DNA from: Bryum argenteum
Lineage: Eukaryota; Streptophyta; Bryopsida; Bryales; Bryaceae
Assembly: GCA_037043015.1 (NCBI GenBank)
Contig: CM073321.1
Location: forward strand, 42,180,420 to 42,244,419
Reading direction: 5' to 3'
DNA length: 64,000 nucleotides
Part shown: positions 23,440-34,899 of the stretch, piece by piece
Numbering within the stretch: the first letter of the stretch is position 1
Layout: each line of letters begins with the position of its first letter
Position numbers and translations under genes: made by a program
The notes under the pieces: generated by a model
Told to the model about the DNA's origin: nothing
What the model saw: only the letters and a program-made list of their open reading frames with translations
The model's database searches: none

Positions 23440-24005
23440 GCCTCCCTGACTTGCCGCCCTAGCCTAGCCTGCCTCCTCGGCCTAGCCTCACCTGCCTCCC
23501 TGGCCTGGCCTAAGTCCTTGGCTCAACCGCTTGGCCTACTCCGGCCAACCTCCGTGGCCTAGCCTATCTCCTTGGCCTGGCCAAGCTCCGTGGCCTGGCC
23601 TAACTCCTTGACTTAGCTTAGCCTGCCTCCCTGGCCTGGCCTACCTCCCTAGCCTTGCCTGGCTCTTTGGCCTGGCCTGCCTCCTTGGCCTGGCCAAACT
23701 CCTTCGTCTAGACTGACTCCTTGGCCTGGCCTGACTCCTTGGCCTAATCTGGTCAACCTCCATGGTCTGGTCTGCCTAGCTGGTCCTGGCCTCTTTGGTA
23801 TCGCCTGTCTCACTAGTCAAGCCCGCCTCCCTGGCCTGGCTTGCCTCCTTGGGCTCGCTCGGCTGCCTAGCCTGGCCTGCCTCCGTAGCCTGGCCCTGTG
23901 CTCTAGCTTGGACCAACTCCCTAGCCTGCCTCCCTGGCCTGGCTTGCCTCCCTGGCCTTGCTTGCCTCCCTGGCCTCCCTCCTTGGCCTTGCGTGGTCTA
24001 CTTTT
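23440..24005. repeat. CCTGGCCTGCCTCC minisatellite
   Basis: Degenerate tandem repeat of about 18-21 bp, with unit like CTTGGCCTGGCCTGCCTCC. Open frames inside it are repeat artefacts. Confidence 0.85.
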
Positions 24006-24029
24006 CATAAATAATTTTCTCCTAGACCT

Positions 24030-25555
24030 TAGTAGCTGCCTTCTTTTGAAGGGGCACAGCTGATGCCTCCTCTAGTGCTAGTGCAGCCTTAGTCGCCACC
24101 TCCACCGCTGCGGGTTCCTCCTCCTCCTTTACCACTAGGGTAGTGCAGGCAGCAGGGGCCTCTTCCTGAAGCTCGGGCACTGTGAACTCCCTAGTGGCAA
24201 CTTTGCCTCAGCCGGAGCCTCCTTCTAGGGTGTAGGTACCTCGTTCTCTACAGCTGAGACTTCCTCCTAGGGTGCAGTGACCTCCTTCTTCACCGCTGAA
24301 ATACCTTCCTCCTCAACCAGCACACAACGGGATCATCAGCAGTGTTTTCCTCCTAAGTAAACTCCGTTGTAGCACCATCAACAACTTGACAAGTTTCACC
24401 ACTCCTAATGCTAGTGTCCGCAACAGAGAACAAGCGCCTGAGTGCTTCTCAAATCACCAGAGGCTCAACCACATTCAACAGCATTGCAGATTCAGTAGTT
24501 GTTGTCGCCCCGCCAGCTATCGCTGCTGGATCCACCGCAACCGCCAGCGCCGTAGCCGCCGCCACCACCTCCGTAGCCACAGCCTCCTCGGCCACCGTAT
24601 TCCGTGAATCTCCCTCAACACCTCCTTCCTAGTTCACGTTGAGCTCGATCATGTAGTCCACCTGCTTGGCGATCTGGTCATCAGCAGAGGGAGCAAGTAC
24701 GAGAATGTCTCGAACTTGGCCTGCCTGATGGGGTTCCACACCTGCATGCACTGCACGCGGCTGCCATTCTGGACAGAGCTCCGACTATCCAACTTCCGAC
24801 GAACTCACTGTCGAGATCCGCACTCCCTTGGTATTCACCGCTGCAGCAGTTGTATGGTCCTCAACAATCACACCTTGAACCTTAGTCGCTCGACTCCTTG
24901 CCTCATTTACATCGACCACAGCATTCTCCTGTAATGCAGAAACTTCCGACTTGTATCTCCCGTCCGCTTCTTCTGCTGGAATCCCAAGTTTTTCTTGTGC
25001 TTCTACCTCGGATGCACTTTTTAGTGCGCCAGCAGCTTGATGGTCCCCCGGTCCACTTGGATCACGTCCGTCTTGATGGTCGTCGCCTTCTCGTCCGTCA
25101 CGATCTTCACTCCCTCGCCTCGGCGCGAACTCTGCCAGCTTCTTCACCTCGCCTCCTTTGGCATCCCGGCCTTTGATGTGCTGTGGCCGCTTTTGCTTTT
25201 TGTGGGACGCAGCCGCCTTCACCACCACCGACTCTGATGTCGCCGCCGCTGCCTTCGGCCCTGCTACCTCTCCAGATTTCTGTTGCGTGGTTGAGGCGGT
25301 GTCAGAGGTGCTTTGCTTCGTCTCCTTTTTCGTAGCCTCTCTCTTTGTGGCTGCCGTTGCTCCAATCTCGGCCTGCACTGCCGTTGCTCCAACCTCTGTA
25401 GCTGCTGCCGTTGTTACTGCAACTCCTGCATGCGCAATCACCGCCACTGCATGCACAATCACCGCTTCTACTGTTTCCCTCGGCGTTTCCGTTGCAACTG
25501 CAGAAATAGTAACTGCTACAGAAATAGTTGCCGCAGAAATAGTTCCGAATCGCAA
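24030..25555 (-). pseudogene. Ala/Glu/Lys-rich low-complexity ORF downstream of gypsy-2 pol
   Basis: The frame from 25555 to 24785 is mostly Ala/Val/Thr/Glu with a basic middle (KKQKRPQHIKGRDAK) and a predicted helical part. Similar composition continues to about 24030, ending in a Lys/Ala-rich tail, but with frame breaks. It lies after the integrase on the same strand, the position of the post-pol ORF in gypsy-1. No domain recognised; it may be an element-encoded accessory protein or just compositional bias. Confidence 0.35.
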
Positions 25556-25610
25556 TTACTGCAATTACATGATCGCGATTCGCAAGCTGCGATTCTTTGC
25601 ATGCAATCTT

Positions 25611-25615
<5 letters not shown>

Positions 25616-25649
<34 letters not shown>

Positions 25650-25915
25650 TTGTGCAAACTTTAGCTACTTTTGCCATCCACTTTCTCACCTACTTTTCAT
25701 CAACTTTTCATCTAATTCCTCAGCTACTTTCTCCCCTACTTTTCATCTACTTTTTCATCTACCTTTTTGTCTACTTTTTATCTACTTTCTCACCTACTTT
25801 CTCATCTACTTTTTTATCTACTTTCTCACCTACTTTCTCACCTACTTTCTCATCTACTTTTTTATCTACTTTTCCTTCTACTTTCTTTTTCTTTTTTTTC
25901 TTTTTTTTTTTGGTC
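25616..25915. repeat. Poly-T run and CTACTTT low-complexity tract
   Basis: A run of more than 30 T at 25614-25648 is followed by tandem TTTTCATCTACTTTCTCACC-like units (10-20 bp) to 25915. No gene. Confidence 0.9.
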
Positions 25916-25937
25916 TACTATTCGTTTCACTAAAATC

Positions 25938-28905
25938 TTATCTAAAACATCTTCCCTTGTGCACCTTTGAAAGTAAACACTTGTGCTTGTCTTGGCCTCC
26001 CATAGTATCTTTGTGTATACCCTCCTGGTGTTCCTCCTTGCCTTCTAGCTTGCCCGTCGGCTCCTCAGATTTCTTACTCCAGTCGGCCCTATACTTCTCG
26101 GCCACATCAGAACTATTAATTACGTCTTCGGGTTCTTCATTCTGGCCTTCACTGCTACCTTCCTGGCCTGGAGAACCGTTATCCTCCTTTTGCTGCTCGA
26201 CCAAACCCTTTCTTGGATGGTTTGGAGTGTCTGTAACCAATTGATCCTTGTTATAGAAGTTGTATGGTTTTAATTTTTTGATGTTGACGATGATTGGATT
26301 GGGCTCGTAGTGCTCCATTGTAACCAACAAGGCAGTGTTGTTCGGCAGTCGGTACTGAATCCTATATGGGCCAAACCACCGGCTCTTGAATTTGCCAACA
26401 TGGTCCTTATGTCGCTTTGGATACCAAAGAACATAATTGCCAAGCTGGAAATCTTTTTGACGATAGTGTTGTTGACTCCATAATGACCGGTTCCACTGTT
26501 TAGTCCTTGTCACCATCTGCGCATCGTGTCTGAATGTGTCCATCTGCTCTAAATCGGCTATTTTTTCCGTCAATACCCGAGTTGGAGTATATTCAATATC
26601 CAAATTTTTTCGCTTAGTTGGAATTAAAAACTCTGTGGGCATCAAGGGATGTAGCCCATAGACTAGCTGAAAAGGAGTATACCCTGTGGGGACCTTGAAA
26701 ACAGTCCTGTATGAGAATAACACTGTAGGTAAGTGTTCATCCCAGTCTGTCCTCTTGTCATTGACCAGTTTCATGAGCATCTGGCCAATGACCTCGTTTG
26801 TTGATTTGGCTTGTCCATTACCCTAGGGGTAGTATGTGGTCGAAGTGCAATGCTGCAACAGAAAATGTTGAACCAGGTAATCGATTGCCTTATTTATGAG
26901 AGCCTTGGTCACTAACCAGTGTCAATGGACACTCGTAACGTGTAAGTACCTGCTCATATAAAAACTTAGCAATTACCTCTGCAGTATTTGTCCTCAAAGC
27001 CTTGGCCTCCACCCACTTGGTAGCATAGTCCGCTGCGACCAGGATGTATCGGTTACCAGTTTTCACTGCCATAGGCTTAATAGGTCCGATGGAATCCAAC
27101 CCCCATTTTATGAATGGTTCCGCTGGCATACTGGTCACGAGTTGTGCCACGCCAGTATTTGCCATACCACCCACCTTCTGACACCTGTCACAGCCCTTGC
27201 AGTACTCAGCAACATTTTCATATATAGCCGGCCACCAGTAGCCAGCGTCCAATATCTTTCTGGTGGTGATTTCTTGTGAAAAATGACCACCCGCCACTCC
27301 ATTATGCATCTCTTTCATCACTATACCCGCTTGGGCTGAGTCGAGTACTCTCCGTAGTACCAAATCGTGGCCCTTCTTGTAAAGCACTCTCTTGTTGAGT
27401 GTATATGGTAAGGCCTTCAAAATCAATCTCCTCTGCTCCTCTTTGGACAACGTTTGTCGAACAACTCCAGTTTGTAGATAGGAAGCTATATCTTCCAGCC
27501 ACTCTGGTTTGACATGAAACAACCCAGCGTCCTTCGTTTGGTCCTCCACGCCTGTCGCTGGTTCTCCATTTGGCTATCTTGATAGCGCATCCGCCACACC
27601 ATGAGACTTCCCTGGTTTGTAAACCACAGTAAACTCATATTCTTGGAACAACAACAACCATCTCGCAATTCTGCCCGATACCTGGGGTTTGTTCACAAGG
27701 TACACTAGGGCCATGTGATCAACAAAAAATACAAACTTGTTGCCTAACAAATAGTTCCTGTACTTGTTCGGTGTATAGACCATTGCAAGAGCTTCTTGTT
27801 CCGTTGTACTATAGTTCTTTTCAGCAGAATTTAAAAGTCTGGAAGCATAAGAAATACGCTGGTCACACTTCTCTGTTGGGTTCTGGGCCAACATTACTCC
27901 AACAGCTATTTTCGAAGCATCAGTATGCACATGGAACTCCAAGTCCATTCTTGGTGCAATCAGGATTGGCGCATTTTGATACTTCTTCTTAATTTGCTTC
28001 CGCGCCTGCTCACACTCGTCTGTCCAGGTAAACTCCTCGGACTTCCTCATGAGTTTTGGAATAGGTTCCATGATATGTGCATACGACTTGATGTAGCACC
28101 TGTTAAACTAGGCAAAACCGTTAAAGACCTGCACATCAAGTGGCTTCTTTGATCTAGGCATGTTTTCTTTAACCTCAAGCTTCTTAGGGTCTGGGAATTT
28201 ACCTTCCTTTGATACGACATGACCTAGAATGATTCCTGAATACACTAGTAAAAAACAGTTTTCAGGGTGCAAGCTTATGCCATACTCCCGACATTTTTGA
28301 AAACATTGCCTCAATTTGACCAAATGACTGGTGATGTCGCTATAGACACTAAAATCATCTTGAAACAATTTCATGAAATCTCCAATGTAATCGCGAAAGG
28401 CTCGATTAACTGCCCTTTGGTATGTTGGGGGTGCATTTTTCAATCCAAATGGCATGACCACCCATACGAACGCTCCCCAATCGGTCACAAAAGCGGTCTT
28501 ATACCTGTCTTCTGGTGCTATCTGGAAATGATGATACCCTGAGTATCCGTCCACAAATGAATACATTTCATGTCCTGCCACAGAATCCAACACTTCCTCA
28601 GTGAATGGTAACGGATAGGGATCCTTTTTAGTGGCAGGATCTAACTTCCTAAAATCAATACAAATTCTTAATTTTCCATTCTTTTTTGGCACAATAACAA
28701 TGGGTGAAAGCCAAGTGGCATCCTCCACTGGTGCAATGAATCCTGCTTGGAGCAATTTGTCCAAGTCTTGTTTCACTATGCTGGCGTAATTTGGATTCAT
28801 TCGGTATGGGGCCTGATGTGATGGTGGGATATCCTCCTCCAACTCGATTCGGTGTTGCGCAATAGGAGGTATGCCCTTCAAGTCCTTGTAGGTCCACGCA
28901 AACAC
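25938..28905 (-). pseudogene. Gypsy-2 pol: RT, RNase H, integrase
   Basis: The RT domain (28905-28108) is open, with the catalytic box as FQDD and the SPIVIVPKKNGKLR fingers region. RNase H (28071-27574) has HVHTDAS, EQEALA and FVDHMAL. Integrase has an HHCC motif (about 27290-27170), GLDSIGPI (the first Asp retained) and SDQGSH. Its Glu (GNGQAKSTNE region) lies past a frame change near 26890-26800. The C-terminal part (26780-25938) carries KVPTGYTPFQLVYG and FKSRWFGPYRIQY. Stops at the RT/RNase H and RNase H/integrase joints and a frameshift near 26890 disable it. Confidence 0.88.
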
Positions 28906-29274
28906 ATCTTTGTACTCTCGGAAAAGTATCTCCGCCTAGTTGGCCTGCTCCAAACTGATGTCTGCATTTATTTGTAGAAACTGGGGATCTTCGTCTGAGC
29001 CCAAATTCACTTTCCGTAACTGCTCGGATTCGAAGAGAGTCCAAGCAGCAATCTTCAAATTCTTCACCTTCTCTCGGGCAGGTGTTTCATCCACTTCAAT
29101 CTCGCCCTCCTCAAACGTTTAGAAATGTTCTGGGTACGCTCGTATTGGTGCCTCCAGCAAGCTCTTTTCTTTGGTGTGGTGTTTGCTACTGGCCTAGTCT
29201 GGGTCTCTGAGCTACTCTTCACCTCCGGCCTAGTCTGGTTCTTTGGGCTGGTCCTGAGTTGGTTTTTTGTTTAT

Positions 29275-30020
29275 TCAAGGTAGTGTTACGATTCCAATGA
29301 CGAGTACATCTTGCTCGGTAGCTAGCCACCTTGCCTCCTCTTCGTCTGTAAGACCTTCTGCAAAGTTGTAACAGACCAACAATTCCGGTAATTTTGGTCT
29401 TGGCCCCTTCCTTTGACTTATCGATACTGTTTTGACTGTCCCATTGCCCCAAATAGTGACCATAATGTTGCCCCAATCATGATTAACTTTAGCATCAATT
29501 AACCAAGGACGACCTAACAACATACTATAGGCTGCATTAACTTCCTTTTTTTGAATCACAATCAAAGTAATAAGGTATGGAATACCATGAATGTGAATTC
29601 TCACATTGCGTATCAAGCCCTCTGGGTCAACCACAGTTTGGTCTGCCATTCTTAGTCTGAACAGGGCGGGTTGCGGGTCCTTCAATCCCAGGCGCTTCCG
29701 CTCTTATGAGATTGACGTCAGATCCTCCGTCTAGAAGTACATTCTCCAGATCACCGTTGCCAATCTGCACTGCTAGCACCGGCAATTTCCTGTCTACATC
29801 AATAGCGAGACTAGTTATCAGATCTTTCTTACCTCTTTCACCAGTGATCGGCTTGATTGCTGATGTTCGAGCAGAACCAGAATCCTCCTGCTGGCCCAGT
29901 TGAGAAAACACATGGTCTTTGACAAACTCAGTTATGTTTGGTGCCATCTGCAGCAGTTGACCTAAAGACAATGTGATTGGACTGGCTAATATTTGTTTGC
30001 CCACCATTGTCGCAAAATGC
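29275..30020 (-). pseudogene. Gypsy-2 aspartic protease region
   Basis: The retropepsin active site appears as LLDGGSDVNLI (about 29760-29700). YSMLLGRPWL (about 29530) is the typical conserved block downstream. A frameshift near 29690 separates the two. The upstream part (FATMVGKQILASPITLSL) runs into the left end of G2 at 30024 and continues, in the same frame, on the other side of G2 at 52187. Confidence 0.75.
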
Positions 30021-30024
30021 TCCT
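30021..30024 (+). repeat. Target duplication TCCT (left of G2)
   Basis: TCCT is repeated at 52183-52186. Dropping one copy together with G2 restores the gypsy-2 frame across the junction. Confidence 0.8.
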
Positions 30025-30052
30025 AACACGTAATTCGTTATAATGGGAATAT
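30025..30052. repeat. Left terminal inverted repeat of G2
   Basis: Identical over 28 bp to the reverse complement of 52155-52182. Confidence 0.95.
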
Positions 30053-30490
30053 TCAAACTCTCAAAAACCAATCGACCTAAATTCCAACATACGTATCGAG
30101 CTAAACGCGCGTGTTGTAGAGCAAAACGCGCGTCTTGTAGAGCTAAACTGAATACAAAAGATGTTGAAAGTAGCAAACGCAAAATGTATCCTGACAGCAA
30201 TTTGCAAAAAGAGCACAATAAAACGATTAACTCAATTAAACTGGGAATCAACATTCAACTCCGAAAAATTACTCCGAATTGTTGACTTTAAGGCATAACA
30301 ACTGTAACAATACTTAACTACGGATATCTACCGCTAGCAAAGATAAGAGGTAGGACTTCCACCTGCATTTCTAAGATGAATCTATTGGCAAAAAGTCACG
30401 ACACGATAAATTGATAGCTCAAATTGCACTAAGGTCATTTAGCTCGACTAGAGCTAAATTGGCATGCCCAAATAAACTAGGATTGTCGGG
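30053..30490 (-). other. Left subterminal region of G2
   Basis: Between the terminal repeat and the transposase stop. It holds half-palindrome motifs (CGAGCTAAAC at about 30098, AGAGCTAAAC at about 30138) and one near-complete palindrome at 30440-30460 (TTTAGCTCGA then TAGAGCTAAA). Otherwise no gene. Confidence 0.6.
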
Positions 30491-33423
30491 CTACTCCTCT
30501 CCACCGTCGAACCGCTCAATACTTAGTTTGATGATGTCGATTTGACGCTCCGATAATGAAATAATGGGACGCCGAGAGCCAAGTTTTGCTCTTGATTTCC
30601 ATGACGTAAAAATAGCATGAGCATGAAGCCATTCCGGAATGTGAGTGTCTTCAACTTTCCATTTGAAAGTCTTCATCGTATCCCAACTAGCATAGGTTTC
30701 CTGAACAACACTATTTTTTGATGTAGGTTGAAAATATTGCATTTGAATACAGCCTGGATAGTTGTGATCAACATCGAAATCAGTTAAAGCCGTAGCAATC
30801 CAGAAAGGACGAGCATCCCCATCGGCTGGACGTAGAGCTACAAAATATCCAGCAAAAACATCTCGACCAACCCGAAACGACTCCCTTGGTCTATCACACA
30901 ACCGTCCGATAAAGTGCGGATCACGCCCATATTCCTCTCGCAATTCGCCAGTATTTAAGAATTCTCGTGTCGCAGGTACTCGAGTTAAAGGCCAACACCC
31001 GTTCTTCAAAAATGAAGACACCTCTATAGGCTCAACCAACGCAAGCTTCACAGCTCGCCAATAGCGAATAACAAATTTATGACGCCGACCAAATTCTCCA
31101 GATATGTCTTCCACACATGAAGTCTCCCACATCTTAATAAACCCACCAATGCCTTTTACAATGTCATCACGATTCTTCATGGGAATGGGCGCCAAAGGTT
31201 TCATGTCACCTGTAGGTAACAATGGTTTTCCTGTACTTCTATCATCTTTCCACAATTTTATACCTTCATTAGTAGAAGGTAACCACTCATTGTCTGTGCA
31301 TAACATCTTATACTGCATCATGGGCCATCCATTGTCATGCTTGTAAAACTTGAACTGCTGACGCTCCGAATGCCCAACTAGAATTTCATCTCTGGAACCA
31401 ATGTAGTCTTTGATATAACCCTTGAAGTCAGGTATTTCCTCTATCAAATGAGGAATGACCGGCAGAGACTCCGCGTCCATAAATGACTTCATCAACTGAG
31501 AAAGTCATTCTCTTTGAGATTCATGCTCCAACGTCCAAAGAGGGCATCAATGTCTTCGTGGGTATGTCCAACTAACAAGAAGTTGACATATACTTCACGG
31601 AACACACCCATGTGTACCAGAAGAGACCAAAAGCAAAACATAAATCTATTCTTGTTGTCAGAAGCTGCGTTGTCCAGTTGCACATGCAAGACAGGACGTA
31701 GAGGCTCCGCCACCCCAGAAACTTCACTTTCAGGTAGAAGAGAGTTTAAACACCCTTTTTTTCCAAACAATACAGCTTCAAATAAAGGCAGCGACCCCGA
31801 ATTTGCGAATAATGACTTCGAATACGAGATCGGAACACCATCTAGATCTCGTAAAAGCTTTAATATTGATCCAACAGTGTGATTGCAATCACTTGGATAA
31901 ATATCGAGCCCATAATGAGCATACCGGACATCGCTATGCCCGTGAGCAATCATGCCAGTCACAGCAATTGGAAGCTTCATCAATGCATCGTTTGCCTTTG
32001 TTTTATGTGAAAATACAGAGCAGGCAGTCTTCGCATGATCCATTTTGTCATGTATTATACAAAGGACATCTCTCGGCCTCTGAATAGAAAGAGAACGATT
32101 TGAATAATAATACCCACGATGCGTTTCTTGATGATGCAAATGCTCCTCAAGCTTCTTGATCCACATATTCTCTTCACATGAATCAGGTACCATAGACTTG
32201 ATCATTGTCTCCATCCTGTCACAAGTTGAGCAACGAGCAAAGTTGTCCCCAGGCGCCTTCTTTGAATACTCAGAAAATTTTGACCTCCTAATCCTGCTCA
32301 GTGTTCTTTGAGAAATAGATTTTAAGCCCAACCTCTCATTGATGTCATTGATCCCGGGTATGGCATCCTTCCATCTGAAGGACAATGGCAAGGACCGAGA
32401 GACAACCTTCTCACCAGATGTCAACATCTTCGACCGGTGAGGCATATGATCAGCAGCATTGTCAATGAATGTCTTCAAAGTAGCAACAACTTGCTTTACA
32501 TGCAATCGTGGTTTCTTCTGACTAACATTGCCATGGTGGCGAGCACGTAGTCCTGCTGCAGCCTCTGCCTTCCTCCTGTAGAATGTTGAAATCGGAACTC
32601 CACTTTTATGTTGCCATGCACGCGCGCAAACGTCAATGCCTTCAGTCGTTACCATCATCGTGCCGTCCGGTGCCTGATGAAAACGATTATGAACATCGAT
32701 CTTGAAATGTGACTTAAATTTAAAACCCGACGCCTCGTACATCTGCTTTCGGAGAGGCATAATTTTGTCTCAAGGAAAAGGTTGGCAATAGTTCTTGCTG
32801 CAGCAAATCTTGCTTGCAACCAAGTTGACTGAATCTAACGTCAAGAGCTCCTCCTCCCTCTTGGTCCTTACAAATCGTTGGTTCCGTTCTCCCAAATCAT
32901 ACGGTCGCACCCCCTTCTTCTTTGGATGATCGCGGGCATAAACAGCGACGTTGAACTGATCAACTCGTAAATGATCAAGCAGTGACCAACCCTCATGGAT
33001 AGCATGGCTGAGCTTCCAGCTCCTAGTTCCATAAATGGTCTCAGCAGGTACGAAGTCGAAATTCAAGCACTTCACAATCTGCACAACTACTTGATCTTCA
33101 CATACGGGCTCATCATTACTCTCTAGCATTCTTTCAGCGTCCAGAGTCTGACAAATGTCTTCACCAACAACGTCCCCACTATCGTTGAGAAGTGTCACAA
33201 ATTTCGTAACCCATTTACTTCTGGGCAGTCCGGGGCAATCTTTTAAGTGGTCCGGAAGAACAAGCTCGGAAGGACCATCCAAGTCCTAAAAGACCACATA
33301 CATAGACAAATTAGTACGAATGGATAAACTCAAAACAAAATGTATTAAGCAAATAAGTAAGTCCAATACCTCAGAAAAAAGACGCTGAAAATCACCGTCG
33401 CCATCGGATTCACTCAATACCAT
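30491..33423 (-). pseudogene. DUF7869-like putative transposase, G2 copy (broken)
   Basis: Exon 1 (33423-33370, 18 codons) is followed by an 84-bp phase-0 GT-AG intron and a long exon from 33285. Domains in order: acidic N-terminus, a Cys cluster (KICCSKNYC, about 32790), CxxC (ARCSTCD, about 32230), then the acidic core motifs HDKMDHAKT (about 32045), QLDNAASDNKNR (about 31670) and GHTHEDIDALFGRW (about 31550). The C-terminal part has DVFAGYFVALRP and PFWIATAL. The most likely role is the DDD/E recombinase of the element, acting on the terminal repeats (inferred). It is broken by TGA at 32770-32772 where the Y copy has Arg, and by a frameshift near 31495. The gene reads outwards towards the left end. 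Confidence 0.8.
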
Positions 33424-33521
33424 GATAACCTGAATGCCAGCAATAAACAAACAATCATGAGAAATCACTGGTAACTTAATCTACGTGCAGTCTGAAATGT
33501 CTAAGACCAGTGAGAATGTAC

Positions 33522-34160
33522 GACCATTTAGCTCGACTCGAGCTAAATGGGCTTCAAGATAACTGTCCATCACTCACTCACGATGCACGTGAATATTAAC
33601 GACCATTTAGCTCGAGTCGAGCTAAATGGTCATCAAGCTTCAACAGCTTCGAGGTAAGCGTGATGAACAGTTTTCTTAATGACCATTAAGCTCGACTCGA
33701 GCTAAATGGACTTCAAGATAACTGTTCACCACTCACCGCGACGCAGTTAAAGCTGGATGACCATTTAGCTCGACTCGAGCTAAATGGTCTTGAAGATCTT
33801 AATACATGACGCTTACCCCGAAGCATGTCGAAGAGGAAGACCATTTAGCTCGACTCGAGCTAAATGGTCATCAAGCTTCAACAGCTTCGAGGTAACCGTG
33901 ATGAACAAATATCTTAATGACCATTTAGCTCGAGTCGAGCTAAATGGTCTTCAAGATAACTGTTCACCACTCACCGCGACGCAGTTATAGCTGGATGACC
34001 ATTTAGCTCGAGTGGAGCTAAATAGCCTTACCACTCCGTTGTAGGTTAAGCCCATTTAGCTCAAGTCGAGCTCATTGGTCTTCCAATGAATCCTTAAGTA
34101 CAGGACTTCATGAGGGCTTTGATGTGGATGTCCATTTAGCTCGAGTCGAGCTAAATGAGC
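33522..34160. repeat. G2 left palindrome array, 78-80 bp period
   Basis: Nine palindromes with core arms TTTAGCTCGA/TCGAGCTAAA, mostly extended to GACCA/TGGTC. Starts (first base of GACCATTTA or equivalent): 33522, 33601, 33681, 33759, 33839, 33919, 33997, 34050, 34130. Steps are 79, 80, 78, 80, 80, 78, 53 and 80. Spacers are partly homologous to each other in an alternating pattern, pointing to tandem amplification. It lies upstream of the transposase start, so is probably leader or promoter. Confidence 0.92.
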
Positions 34161-34169
34161 TTGTCCATA

Positions 34170-34890
34170 TGTCATGCATTTGTTATATGAAACTGCCTCG
34201 ATATTCGTGCATAGTAATTAGAAAGAATCGTTCTTGGGAACTGTGCACAAGTAAAATAATATATTTGCCTTGATTTCCGTACACATCTACTCCGACGAAA
34301 TCCACATTGCCATCAGGAATGCACCATGATGAAGGCAAGATATGACCAATCAACAACAAATTCTTGTTATACATTGAAATTGAGGTTATTGATCGAACTC
34401 ACCCTCACGCCGTGCTTGACAGCTGCAATACTTCAACGAAGGCCCTGGGCATCCTCAAAAGCAGCACGCGCATCAACTCCAGAGCTACTAAGAGTCCCGA
34501 TCCCTAATCAAAATTTACTAAACCGGAAGCACAAATGGGAAACGGAGTATAGGCGAAACGTAGTGTAGTGAGACGAAGGGCAAATGTGTGAAAGTACGAA
34601 AGTGCGGAGGAGCGAAAGAGCAAAGGAGTGGAGCAGAAGAGGAGCGGAAAGCGGGATAGTGCGCAAATGAGGAGAGAGCAAGACCAAGCGGGAAGAGAAA
34701 TGGCGCCAAAAAAGAGCACGAACTGAACAGAGAAAGGGCGCCAAAAAAGGCCAATAACGGTCAGAGAATATTGAGTAAAAGCGATGTGGTTGAGAACTTC
34801 GGAAGGAACGGGGAACTTCACGAGGAACTTGGAACTTCACGAGGAACGGGGACATCTTGGGAACTTTGGGAGGAACGAGGACATCTTGGG
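34170..34890 (-). promoter_or_regulatory. Leader/promoter region of the G2 transposase gene (putative)
   Basis: Normal-GC sequence between the palindrome array and the AT-rich core. On the minus strand it is strongly pyrimidine-rich (34500-34720), as plant 5' leaders often are. It also contains short GGAACTT/GGACATCTTGGG repeats at 34800-34890. No coding frame is credible. The region is inferred to be regulatory from position only. Confidence 0.4.
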
Positions 34891-34899
34891 GGAGTAAAA

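Noticed and set aside
25313..26244. Phe-rich open frames
   Set aside because: Caused by the poly-T run and CTACTTT repeats; the part beyond 25938 is antisense to gypsy-2 integrase.
33522..34160. CRISPR-like array (palindromic repeats with regular spacing)
   Set aside because: The repeats are perfect palindromes in eukaryotic transposon DNA, spacers are mutually homologous or inverted, no cas genes exist, and gene structure is intron-bearing.
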